From NCBI GenBank assembly GCA_045655645.1, contig JAZOPS010000030.1, positions 1 through 25,488 of the forward strand: a DNA stretch of 25,488 nt. The letters are read 5' to 3'. Source of the stretch: Fimenecus sp045655645. GTDB taxonomy: Bacteria; Bacillota; Clostridia; Oscillospirales; Acutalibacteraceae. The notes under the pieces are model-generated. The model was not told where the DNA came from. It searched no databases and worked only from the letters and a program-made list of their open reading frames with translations. Shown in pieces: positions 6,935 to 14,430 of this stretch. The position numbers and the translations under genes are program-made. The number at the start of each line of letters is the position of its first letter. Positions within the stretch are counted from its first letter, which is position 1.

Positions 6935-8029
6935 TTAAACATTAAATCTGAAGAGAACGATGTCTCCGTCTTTCATAACATATTCTTTGCCTTCACTTCG
7001 TACAAGACCTTTTTCTTTTGCAGCCTGCATTGTGCCATTTGCAATAAGGTCGTCAAAGTGGATTACTTCTGCACGAATAAATCCACGCTCAAAGTCTGTA
7101 TGAATTTTACCTGCTGCCTGTGGTGCTTTTGTGCCTTTTTTAATTGTCCAAGCACGAACTTCAGGTTGTCCAGCAGTTAAGTATGAGATAAGTCCTAAAA
7201 GATTATATGAACGCTGAATGAGAAGGTCAAGACCACCCTGTTCAATGCCCAAATCAGCAAGGAACATCTCTTTTTCTTCTTTATCGAGTTCAGCAATCTG
7301 TGCTTCAAGCTCTGCACAGATAGGAAGTGTTTCAGCACCCTCTGCTTCTGCAAGCTTGCAAACTGCATTGTATCTTGCATTGTCACGGATGTTGTTTGCA
7401 AAATCTTCTTCACTCATATTACAAGCATAAATAATTGGTTTTGATGAGAGAAGTGCAACAGTCGAAAGAATTTCTCTTTCTTCGTCGTCCATTTCAACTG
7501 CACGAGCATTAACACCGTTTTCGAGTTCACCGCGAAGACGCTTTAAGAAATCAACTTCCTTCTGGAGTGATTTGTCACCCTTAAGGTCTTTTTCACTCTT
7601 TGTAATTCTTCTGTCGAGAATTTCAACGTCAGAAAGAATGAGTTCAAGGTTTATTGTTTCAATGTCACGCTGTGGGTCAATGCTACCTTCAACGTGGATA
7701 ATATCGTCATTTTCAAAACAACGAACAACATGGATAATTGCATCAACTTCACGGATATGAGAAAGGAATTTATTGCCCAAACCTTCGCCCTTTGATGCAC
7801 CTTTTACAAGACCTGCAATATCAACAAATTCAATTGTTGCAGGAGTAATTTTTGCAGGGTTATACATTTCAGCAAGCTTGTCAATTCTGTAATCTGGCAC
7901 TGCAACAACGCCCACATTTGGCTCAATTGTGCAGAAAGCATAGTTAGCAGACTGCGCACCTGCGTTTGTAATAGCATTAAAAAGTGTACTTTTGCCGACA
8001 TTTGGCAAACCTACGATACCGAGTTTCAT
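6935..8029 (-). CDS. ychF: Redox-regulated ATPase YchF (Obg-like)
   Basis: Universally conserved P-loop NTPase of the Obg family that prefers ATP and associates with the ribosome, 364 residues, the normal length. The P-loop is GLPNVGKST (7-15), the G3 motif DIAG is at 70-73, and the G4 position near residue 200 is NMSEED instead of NKxD, the hallmark of YchF and the reason it binds ATP. A coiled-coil insert follows (about 130-175), then a C-terminal TGS domain ending in GDIVLFRFNV. AAGGATGAT precedes the ATG. It is a lone gene divergent from tcdA, with overlapping promoters. Confidence 0.98.
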   Translation of the reverse strand: MKLGIVGLPNVGKSTLFNAITNAGAQSANYAFCTIEPNVGVVAVPDYRIDKLAEMYNPAKITPATIEFVDIAGLVKGASKGEGLGNKFLSHIREVDAIIHVVRCFENDDIIHVEGSIDPQRDIETINLELILSDVEILDRRITKSEKDLKGDKSLQKEVDFLKRLRGELENGVNARAVEMDDEEREILSTVALLSSKPIIYACNMSEEDFANNIRDNARYNAVCKLAEAEGAETLPICAELEAQIAELDKEEKEMFLADLGIEQGGLDLLIQRSYNLLGLISYLTAGQPEVRAWTIKKGTKAPQAAGKIHTDFERGFIRAEVIHFDDLIANGTMQAAKEKGLVRSEGKEYVMKDGDIVLFRFNV

Positions 8030-8066
8030 AATATCATCCTTAATAAATATAAATTTCCAAAAAAAG

Positions 8067-8095
8067 ATTATACACTATTGCGGGAAATTTTTCAA
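8067..8095 (-). promoter_or_regulatory. Promoter for ychF
   Basis: On the minus strand, TTGAAA (8090-8095), a 17-base spacer and TATAAT (8067-8072). It overlaps the tcdA promoter by 18 bases, so polymerase cannot occupy both at once. Confidence 0.82.
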
Positions 8096-8105
8096 TAGTG
8101 TATAA
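8068..8105. repeat. Perfect 13-bp inverted repeat spanning two divergent promoters
   Basis: Arms 8068-8080 and 8093-8105 are perfect reverse complements separated by 12 bases. Each arm holds most of one promoter's -10 and contributes to the -35 of the other, making the two promoters almost mirror images. The arms are longer than the promoter elements require, so a symmetric operator or a hairpin is possible. Confidence 0.85.
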
Positions 8106-8106
8106 T
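8078..8106 (+). promoter_or_regulatory. Promoter for the tcdA-MaoC unit
   Basis: TTGCGG (8078-8083), a 17-base spacer and TATAAT (8101-8106), 31 bases before the tcdA ATG. The -10 is perfect, the -35 weaker than that of the opposing ychF promoter. Confidence 0.75.
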
Positions 8107-8137
8107 TGAATTAAATAAGTATAGGTCGGGTGATATT

Positions 8138-8812
8138 ATGGAATTTTCTCGTACTGAAAGATTAATAGGAACTAACAATCTCGAAAAACTTAAAAATGCA
8201 AATATTATTATTTTTGGGCTTGGTGGTGTTGGCTCTTATGTTGCCGAAGCACTTGCTCGTTCAGGCGTTGGTAAAATGACAGTGGTTGACAAGGATACAG
8301 TTGACATTACAAACATCAATCGTCAGTTATATGCACTTCATTCAACGGTTGGAAAGCCAAAAGCAGATGTTGCAAAAGCAAGAATTCTTGATATTAACCC
8401 CGACTGTCAGGTTACACCAATTGTTAAAATGTATTTACCTGAAAATGCAGATGAATTTAATCTTGCAGAGTATCATTATATTATTGATGCAATTGACAAT
8501 GTGACTGCGAAAATTGACCTTGCAATTAAGTCACAAGAATTGAATATACCGATGATTGCATCGATGGGCACAGGCAATAAACTTGACCCGACCGCATTTA
8601 AGATTACTGATATTTATAAGACGGATACTTGTCCCCTTTGCAGAGTTATGAGAAAAGAATTAAAAACTCGTGGTGTGAAAAAATTAAAGGTGCTTTATTC
8701 AGCTGAAACACCTAAAAATGATGGCGAACGCACCCCTGCAAGCATATCTTTTGTACCAAGTGTGGCAGGACTCATTATCGCAGGCGAAGTTATAAAGGAT
8801 TTGATTAAGTAA
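8138..8812 (+). CDS. tcdA: tRNA threonylcarbamoyladenosine dehydratase TcdA (ThiF/E1-like)
   Basis: ATP-dependent E1-like enzyme that cyclises t6A at position 37 of tRNAs to ct6A, 224 residues. The nucleotide-binding motif is GLGGVGS (27-33), followed by the acidic residue D51 and the DxxNxxRQ-type segment (DITNINRQ, 56-63) typical of the ThiF/MoeB/HesA fold. A CPLC pair at 165-168 matches cysteines seen in many family members. The ribosome binding site GGGTGAT lies 4 bases before the ATG. It is followed 42 bases later by a MaoC-like gene with the same style of ribosome binding site and no terminator between them, so they probably share a transcript. HesA/ThiF-family adenylyltransferase is the more cautious name. 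Confidence 0.92.
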   Translation: MEFSRTERLIGTNNLEKLKNANIIIFGLGGVGSYVAEALARSGVGKMTVVDKDTVDITNINRQLYALHSTVGKPKADVAKARILDINPDCQVTPIVKMYLPENADEFNLAEYHYIIDAIDNVTAKIDLAIKSQELNIPMIASMGTGNKLDPTAFKITDIYKTDTCPLCRVMRKELKTRGVKKLKVLYSAETPKNDGERTPASISFVPSVAGLIIAGEVIKDLIK

Positions 8813-8854
8813 TAATTCTTAAATTTTGGCACATATTAAAATCGGGTGAATTTA

Positions 8855-9283
8855 ATGTATTTTGATGATGTTAAAATGGGTATGACAGTTGATATTCCAC
8901 CTGCTGTCATTGAAAAAGAAAAAATGATGGATTTTGCTCGTCTTTATGACAACATTCCTCTACACACTGACGAAGAATATGCAAAGAAAAGTCCCTTTGG
9001 TGGGCTTATTGCACCGGGTGTTATGTCGTTTATGTCAGTTTGGGCAAAATATCTTGAAGTTGATTTATTCCGTGACGACCTTTTGGCAGGAAAATCAACA
9101 AAAATTGAGTGGTTAAAGCCTGTTTATGTTGATGATGTTCTTACCGCAAAGGCTCATGTGACAGGGCTTACTAAACGAAGTGAGAAAAACGGAATTGTTG
9201 AATTGACCATTCACGCATATAATCAACACGGTGAACTAGTTCTGACAAATGTAACCGAAGCAATTGTGAAATGCAGACTATAA
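8855..9283 (+). CDS. MaoC-like hot-dog fold dehydratase
   Basis: Predicted enoyl-CoA hydratase/dehydratase of the MaoC single hot-dog family, 142 residues, the usual length for a single-domain member. The catalytic Asp-His pair is visible at D32 and H37 in YDNIPLH, followed by FGGLIAPG (48-55), the family hydratase motif. An in-frame GTG at 8846 lies inside the GGGTGA ribosome binding site, so I take ATG at 8855 as the start. It probably acts on an acyl-CoA or acyl-ACP thioester in the cytoplasm. Its placement near two acyl-CoA ligase genes on the other strand is suggestive only; they are not in one transcript. Confidence 0.9.
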   Translation: MYFDDVKMGMTVDIPPAVIEKEKMMDFARLYDNIPLHTDEEYAKKSPFGGLIAPGVMSFMSVWAKYLEVDLFRDDLLAGKSTKIEWLKPVYVDDVLTAKAHVTGLTKRSEKNGIVELTIHAYNQHGELVLTNVTEAIVKCRL

Positions 9284-9284
9284 A

Positions 9285-9310
9285 AAAAGGAGAGCTTAAG
9301 CTCTCCTTTT
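9285..9310. terminator. Perfectly palindromic bidirectional terminator
   Basis: A 26-base perfect palindrome with stem core AGGAGAGCTT and A/T ends lies between converging genes, 2 bases after the MaoC stop and 6 bases from the thioredoxin stop. T runs follow on both strands: four on plus, seven on minus. It ends both the tcdA unit and the acyl-CoA ligase operon. Confidence 0.92.
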
Positions 9311-9315
9311 AATTT

Positions 9316-9627
9316 CTATTCTGCGCAGAATTCTGCAATCTGATGTTTTTCTTTTGCACCAACAAAGCGTTTAACTTCTTGTCCTTTATCGAAAAGAATA
9401 ACTGTTGGAATGCTCATAACACCAAATGTTACTGCAAGGTCTGTTGAGTCATCAACATTGAGTTTGCAAACTTTAATGTTTTCGTTTTCTTCTGCGAAAG
9501 CTTCCATCTCAGGCATCATCATCTGGCAAGGTCCACACCAATCTGCATAAAAATCGAGAAGGACTTTCTTTTCTGATTTCAAAACTTCTTGTGCAAAATT
9601 TTCAAGATTTACTTTTGTCATTGCCAT
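9316..9627 (-). CDS. trxA: Thioredoxin
   Basis: Small cytoplasmic dithiol-disulfide oxidoreductase, 103 residues, full length. The active site WCGPC is at 30-34 and the cis-proline at P74 (MSIPTV). The fold runs from FYADWCGPC through KVCKLNVDD to a helix ending FCAE; the extra Cys at the C-terminal end is not part of the usual active site. The stop codon of the upstream flavoprotein gene is one base before this ATG, and the likely ribosome binding site (AGGAG or the closer GTGAG) lies inside that gene, so translation is probably coupled. As last gene of an operon with an iron-sulfur-flavoprotein-like partner it may be dedicated to it rather than being the general thioredoxin; that is inference. 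Confidence 0.95.
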   Translation of the reverse strand: MAMTKVNLENFAQEVLKSEKKVLLDFYADWCGPCQMMMPEMEAFAEENENIKVCKLNVDDSTDLAVTFGVMSIPTVILFDKGQEVKRFVGAKEKHQIAEFCAE

Positions 9628-9628
9628 T

Positions 9629-10219
9629 TTATCTCACGCTCCTATAAAGCATTTCTGCTTTTTGTATATCTGTACTATCAATGCCACATTTATCAGTATT
9701 TCTTGCGAGCATTGTGCCACAGAGTTCAATATTGAGCACTGTGAATGCTTGCATTAACTGATGTTTGATAACTTCATAGCCGATTTCACCGTCAGAGCCA
9801 CTTGTGACCATTATGATTGCTTTTCTTCGTTTCTCGATAGGATTTTTCATATTGCGACGGAAACGAGCTTCATAATAACGCTGAAAACGGTCAATGAGTG
9901 CTTTCATTGGTGCTGGCACACCCATAAAATAAATTGGTGTTGCAAATATTATTATGTCCACATCTTCAAACTTTTTGAAGAATTCTTCTAAATCTTTTTT
10001 TGAGCAACCTGTAACTGCTTTGCAATATCCACAAGCATTGCAAGGCACAGGATTTAAGTCATAAAGATTTACTATTTCAATATTTGTCCCCTTTGGGAAT
10101 TGACGAAGAAGTGCGCCCAAAAGTTTTGCTGTGTATCCCGTTTTTCTTGGAGATGCCATCAATGCTAAAACTTTTTTGCCATTTGAAAATTCTTCTTGGT
10201 TGTCATATCCTAAAATCAT
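9629..10219 (-). CDS. Iron-sulfur flavoprotein-like / flavodoxin-family NADPH-FMN reductase
   Basis: Predicted flavodoxin-fold oxidoreductase, 196 residues. The FMN-phosphate loop is SPRKTGYT (23-30). Four cysteines, C60, C63, C66 and C72, form CX2CX2CX5C, the compact motif that binds a [4Fe-4S] cluster in archaeal and bacterial iron-sulfur flavoproteins. IIFATPIYFMGVPAPMKALIDR, read in two parts around residues 90-112, is the second flavin-contacting loop of this family. It overlaps the upstream acyl-CoA ligase stop by 4 bases (ATGA) and is followed one base later by the thioredoxin gene, so all three are probably translated together. Likely function is electron transfer to a partner or a small substrate; whether the cluster is really bound cannot be seen. 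Confidence 0.85.
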   Translation of the reverse strand: MILGYDNQEEFSNGKKVLALMASPRKTGYTAKLLGALLRQFPKGTNIEIVNLYDLNPVPCNACGYCKAVTGCSKKDLEEFFKKFEDVDIIIFATPIYFMGVPAPMKALIDRFQRYYEARFRRNMKNPIEKRRKAIIMVTSGSDGEIGYEVIKHQLMQAFTVLNIELCGTMLARNTDKCGIDSTDIQKAEMLYRSVR

Positions 10220-11997
10220 TGCTCTTCCCCTGTTGTTTCTTCAACGCTATCTTCCTTATCGTTTTGTTTAAGGTTAGCATAGCGTTTAATTTTTTGTGTT
10301 GTTGTTTTGATAAACTCGTTTTCACGAATATCAAAATTCATAATCTTTTTATATGATGGAAGTTTTTTGTTAACTTCTTTAATCGCCTGTGCTATCTGCT
10401 CACGAATTTCTTCTTGAGTGATTTCTTGACGCTTAAGATTTTCTTTTATTTTTTCATAGTTAGGATAAATCTGTGCTGAAACTGTTGTTTCGTCGTTTTC
10501 AGTTTCAACGCCATATACCATACTTTCTTCAATAAGAGGGTTATTGTTAAGATAGATTTCAACTTCTTCAGGGAAGATGTTTTTGCCATTCTTTGTAACA
10601 ATAACATTCTTGCAACGGCCCGTGATTTTATAGCAGTTGTTTCTGTCAACAACACCCAAATCACCTGTTTTAAACCATCCGTCAGATGTGAGCACTTCAT
10701 CAGTTGCTTCTTGATTTTTATAATAACCCATCATAACCATTGGGCCTTTAATCCAGATTTCACCAACACCCAAATCATCGGGATCATTGATTCTCGCTTC
10801 GACATTTGGAAGTGGTGTACCAATTGAGTCAGGCAACATCAATTTGTCGTGGTTGCCGATAACAAGTGGTGCACATTCTGTAAGACCATATCCGATATAA
10901 ATATCAATACCCATATTGATAAAGTCTTCTGCTACTCTTGGGTCGAGTGCAGATGCGCCCGTGATAAGAAGACGAAGTCTGCCACCAAAGTTTTCGATAA
11001 CTTCGTTAAAGAGTTTTCTACCGACATTCTTCGAGCCGAATGCACGACCAACTGATGATGCAACTTTACCAAAGCCGAAGATTGCACTACCGCCTTTTTT
11101 CTCGCCGATTTTCTTAATAATTCTTGCATAGAATTTTTCAATCATCAATGGCACAGTAATAAATATTGTTGGTTTGATATCTGCCATATCTTGAGTGATA
11201 TAACGGATACCACGGCAGAACGCAATACAAGCACCACAAGAAAGAATGAACAAAAATCCTAATGTACATTCATAAGTATGGTGAATTGGAAGCACTGAAA
11301 GAAGTTGGTCTTCGGGATAAACTTTAACAACGCCACCGATATTGTTGATAACACCACAGATGTTGTTCATACTGAGGCAAACGCCCTTTGAAACACCTGT
11401 TGTGCCTGATGTAAACAAAAGTGATACCATTGCTTCAGGGTCTAAAGTCACATCATTAAGGCTCTTTACACCCTTTTTATATAGGGCTCTTCCCTCTTCA
11501 AAATATTCATCAAAAGAAAATACACCATCAAGGTCAATTTCATCAAAGCAATAGAATTTAAATCCTTTTGGAAGTTTATCTTTTCTCTCATAAAGCTCTT
11601 TGATGAATTTCTTGTCACCAAAAATTGCACAAGAGTCAGAATCGTTAAGAATGTCAACCATATTGTCAGCAGTAAGTTCTTTGTCCATTGGCACAATAAC
11701 ATTATTACTGCAAGTTACTGCAAGATAAGTCACTGCCCATTTATATGAGTTCACACCCACAACTGCGATGTGATTTCTTGAATAGCCGTCTTTTACAAGA
11801 CTGTTGCCAAGATAATAAACATCATGACGCAATTTTTTATATGAAACATCATAATAAATTCCGTCTTTGTTTCTCAGTTTATAAGCTGGTCGGTCAGAAT
11901 AAAGTCTTTCACTATTGTCAATGAGTTCTTTAAAAGTTTTGATTTCATTAACTTCATAAAAGGATTTGTTCACGGGGAAATTGGCTTCGTAAGTCAT
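10216..11997 (-). CDS. Long-chain acyl-CoA ligase (AMP-forming), downstream tandem copy
   Basis: Cytoplasmic ANL-superfamily enzyme that activates a fatty or other carboxylic acid with ATP and joins it to CoA, 593 residues. The phosphate-binding loop is LLFTSGTTGVSKG (193-205), the A5 motif YGLTE (370-374), the A7/A8 region GWFKTGDLG (440-448) with ITGRCKNVIV (458-467), and a late Lys in TTTQKIKRYA is the adenylation Lys candidate. It aligns without gaps to the upstream neighbour through the shared core; the C-terminal Glu-rich tail (SVEETTGEEQ) is extra. GAGGTAAC precedes the ATG, 26 bases after the upstream stop. It overlaps the next gene by 4 bases. Acid specificity cannot be read reliably. 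Confidence 0.92.
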   Translation of the reverse strand: MTYEANFPVNKSFYEVNEIKTFKELIDNSERLYSDRPAYKLRNKDGIYYDVSYKKLRHDVYYLGNSLVKDGYSRNHIAVVGVNSYKWAVTYLAVTCSNNVIVPMDKELTADNMVDILNDSDSCAIFGDKKFIKELYERKDKLPKGFKFYCFDEIDLDGVFSFDEYFEEGRALYKKGVKSLNDVTLDPEAMVSLLFTSGTTGVSKGVCLSMNNICGVINNIGGVVKVYPEDQLLSVLPIHHTYECTLGFLFILSCGACIAFCRGIRYITQDMADIKPTIFITVPLMIEKFYARIIKKIGEKKGGSAIFGFGKVASSVGRAFGSKNVGRKLFNEVIENFGGRLRLLITGASALDPRVAEDFINMGIDIYIGYGLTECAPLVIGNHDKLMLPDSIGTPLPNVEARINDPDDLGVGEIWIKGPMVMMGYYKNQEATDEVLTSDGWFKTGDLGVVDRNNCYKITGRCKNVIVTKNGKNIFPEEVEIYLNNNPLIEESMVYGVETENDETTVSAQIYPNYEKIKENLKRQEITQEEIREQIAQAIKEVNKKLPSYKKIMNFDIRENEFIKTTTQKIKRYANLKQNDKEDSVEETTGEEQ

Positions 11998-12023
11998 ATT
12001 GTTACCTCGTTTATTTCTTGCTG

Positions 12024-13778
12024 TTATTCAGCATTTTTGTCATCTTTCTTAATGTTTGCTTGACGCTTAATTTTGTGAGTAGTTGTTTTTACAAACTCTT
12101 CTTCACGAACATCAAATTGCATAACTTTTTTATAACCAGGAAGTTTCTTATTAACTTCTTTAATCGCTTCTGCAATTGTGTTTCTGATTTCTTCTTGTGT
12201 CAATTCCTGACGCTTAAGATTTTCTTTGATTTTTTCATAGTTAGGGTAAATCTGTGCTGAAACTGTTGTTTCGTCGTTACCACTTTCTTCACCATAAACC
12301 ATACTTTCTTCAATGAATGGATTGTTATTAAGATAAAGTTCAACTTCTTCAGGGAAGATGTTTTTACCATTCTTTGTAACAATAACATTCTTGCATCGGC
12401 CTGTAATTTTATAGCAGTTATGCTCGTCAACAATACCTAAGTCACCTGTTCTGAACCATCCGTCAGGGGTGATAACTTCTGCAGTTGCTTCCGGATTTTT
12501 ATAGTAGCCCTTCATTGTCATTGGACCACGCACCCAAATTTCACCAACACCCAAATCATCAGGATTATGAATTTTTGCTTCGATATTTGGAAGTGGTGTT
12601 CCAACTGAATCAGTAAGCATCAATTTATCATTATTAACCATAACAATTGGGGCTGTTTCTGTAAGACCATAGCCGATATAAAGGTCGATACCCATTGTCA
12701 TAAAGTCTTCGGCAACTCTTGGGTCAAGAGCAGATGCACCTGTAACAATCAAACGAAGTTTGCCACCAAAAGTTTCAATAACTTCGTTGAAAAGTTTTCT
12801 ACCGATATATTTTGAGCCGAATGCACGGCCGACCATAGACGCGCTTTTACCAAACTTAAAAATTGCACTACCTGCAGTTTTTGCAGATATTTTCTTAACA
12901 ATTCTTGCGTGGAATTTTTCAAGCATCAATGGCACTGTAACGAAAATTGTTGGTTGAATTTCTTTCATATCTTGGAGAATATAACGAAGACCTCGGCTGA
13001 ATGAAATACAACCACCTGAATAAATGAATGCGAAAAATCCAACTGTACACTCATAAGTATGATGAATTGGAAGCACTGATAAGCAATTGTCGGTTGGATT
13101 AACCTTAACCACACTTAAAACGCTTACCACATCAAAGCAGATATTATATTGACTAAGACAAACGCCTTTTGAAACGCCTGTTGTGCCTGATGTGAAAAGG
13201 ATTGCCGCAATTGCATCTTTATCGAGCTTAATGTCGTTGAGAAGTCTTGTACCACTATGGTACATATCTCTACCCTCTTGCAACCAATCATTAAACTTCA
13301 CAACGCCATCTTCTGTGATATCATCAAAGCAAACGAAAACAAAATTTTCTGGTAATTCGTCTTTTCTTTCTTTAATTGCGTTGATATATTTCTTATCACC
13401 GAAAAGCATTACAGAATCTGAGTCTTTCAAGATGTCCATAATATTATCTGTAAGCAATTCTTTATCGATTGGCACAATAACATTATCACTACAGGTAACT
13501 GCTAAATATGTTACTTGCCAACGATATGAACTTGCACCAATAACTGCAATGTGACTTCTTGAATAGCCTCTTTTAATGAGACTGTTACCCATATAATAAA
13601 TATCATGACGGAATTTTTTATAAGTAACATTATAAAGCACACCGTCTTTATTTTTAAGTTTATAAGCAGGTCTATCTGAATACAAACTTTCGCTTCTGTC
13701 AATCATTTCCTTAAAAGTTTCGACCTGTGGCAAGTCATAATAAGGTCGATTAATTGGGAAAATTCTTTCTACACTCAT
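12024..13778 (-). CDS. Long-chain acyl-CoA ligase (AMP-forming), upstream tandem copy
   Basis: Second AMP-forming acyl-CoA ligase, 584 residues, first gene of the operon. It has the same motifs at the same residue numbers as its downstream copy: LFTSGTTGVSKG near 194-205, YGLTE near 370-374, GWFRTGDLG near 440-448 and ITGRCKNVIV near 458-467. By eye the two proteins are roughly 70% identical, with the C-terminal domain more alike than the segment at residues 105-230, where substrate-related differences would be expected. Neither has a transmembrane helix. GAGG lies 9 bases before the ATG. Differences such as CAPLVIGN versus TAPIVMVN near residue 375-382, next to the acyl pocket, suggest they may prefer different acids. 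All catalytic motifs are intact in both. Confidence 0.92.
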   Translation of the reverse strand: MSVERIFPINRPYYDLPQVETFKEMIDRSESLYSDRPAYKLKNKDGVLYNVTYKKFRHDIYYMGNSLIKRGYSRSHIAVIGASSYRWQVTYLAVTCSDNVIVPIDKELLTDNIMDILKDSDSVMLFGDKKYINAIKERKDELPENFVFVCFDDITEDGVVKFNDWLQEGRDMYHSGTRLLNDIKLDKDAIAAILFTSGTTGVSKGVCLSQYNICFDVVSVLSVVKVNPTDNCLSVLPIHHTYECTVGFFAFIYSGGCISFSRGLRYILQDMKEIQPTIFVTVPLMLEKFHARIVKKISAKTAGSAIFKFGKSASMVGRAFGSKYIGRKLFNEVIETFGGKLRLIVTGASALDPRVAEDFMTMGIDLYIGYGLTETAPIVMVNNDKLMLTDSVGTPLPNIEAKIHNPDDLGVGEIWVRGPMTMKGYYKNPEATAEVITPDGWFRTGDLGIVDEHNCYKITGRCKNVIVTKNGKNIFPEEVELYLNNNPFIEESMVYGEESGNDETTVSAQIYPNYEKIKENLKRQELTQEEIRNTIAEAIKEVNKKLPGYKKVMQFDVREEEFVKTTTHKIKRQANIKKDDKNAE

Positions 13779-13802
13779 TTATTAATACCTCATATCTGTA
13801 AC

Positions 13803-13832
13803 AATGTGATAGAAATTTGATTTTATCACATT
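13803..13832. promoter_or_regulatory. Inverted repeat, candidate operator of the acyl-CoA ligase operon
   Basis: AATGTGATA (13803-13811) and TATCACATT (13824-13832) are perfect 9-bp arms with a 12-base spacer, so half-site centres are 21 bases apart, two helical turns. The -10 lies at the inner edge of one arm and the other arm covers the expected transcription start, a position suited to a repressor. The hairpin it could form is not followed by a T tract, so it is a poor terminator for rnmV. No known regulator consensus fits that I recognise. Confidence 0.55.
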
Positions 13833-13848
13833 TTCATTATTTTATCAA
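13820..13848 (-). promoter_or_regulatory. Promoter of the acyl-CoA ligase operon
   Basis: On the minus strand, TTGATA (13843-13848), a 17-base spacer and TAAAAT (13820-13825). The -35 lies within the last codons of rnmV and the -10 overlaps the inverted repeat. Confidence 0.72.
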
Positions 13849-14427
13849 ACCATTTATTGCATTTTTATATTCATCATAAGTCATATATGAATTTATGATT
13901 TTAAGCAACGCCGATGATGACATTCTTTCAGGTAATCCTAAACTTTGCGCAAGTGATTTTCTTATTTCACTGCTATTGTCACGGCCGCTAATTCCGTCTT
14001 CAAAAAAGTCGGTACGAGTTATTTCTCTGCCTTCTTTTTTATCGTTTTCACTACAAAAAACACCTGCTTTTTGTAAGGCGGACATTATAATCTCTGTGCT
14101 TATTCCTTCGACACCTAATTTACCTTCTTTGCTCATTTCAGTTTTGCGCTTTTCTTTGCCATAAACATCGGGAATATACACATTTTTTATGTTTTCGCTT
14201 TTAGTTATTCCATTTATAAAAGAACGGATTTTAAATCCAGCTGAGTCAGAATCTGTCATAATTATTATTCCACGCTTCTCACTCAAAAAACGGATTAACT
14301 GTTGCTTTTCTTTATCTTTGAAGATGGCAAAACCGTCAGTCTCAATAATAACTGTATCAAGAATACCCGACAATTTGATTTTATCATATTTGCCTTCAAC
14401 AATTACTGCTTCATTAATCTTAATCAT
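13837..14427 (-). CDS. rnmV: Ribonuclease M5 (5S rRNA maturation), Toprim nuclease
   Basis: Endonuclease that trims both ends of precursor 5S rRNA in low-GC Gram-positive bacteria, 196 residues, near the family norm. The Toprim Glu is in VIVEGKYDKIKL (8-19), the Asp pair in MTDSDSAGFKIRSF (57-70), and IETDGFAIF (28-36) matches the conserved IETNGSAI block. The C-terminal segment (about 115-196) corresponds to the substrate-binding part. It starts 3 bases after the holA stop, with its AAGG ribosome binding site overlapping that stop, so it is translationally coupled. It is the last gene of the cluster and no terminator separates it from the acyl-CoA ligase operon, so some read-through is possible. 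Confidence 0.93.
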   Translation of the reverse strand: MIKINEAVIVEGKYDKIKLSGILDTVIIETDGFAIFKDKEKQQLIRFLSEKRGIIIMTDSDSAGFKIRSFINGITKSENIKNVYIPDVYGKEKRKTEMSKEGKLGVEGISTEIIMSALQKAGVFCSENDKKEGREITRTDFFEDGISGRDNSSEIRKSLAQSLGLPERMSSSALLKIINSYMTYDEYKNAINGLIK

Positions 14428-14430
14428 AAT

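Noticed and set aside
13803..13832. Rho-independent terminator after rnmV
   Set aside because: The 9-bp stem has a 12-base loop and no T run follows on the minus strand; it also overlaps a good promoter, so an operator reading is more consistent.
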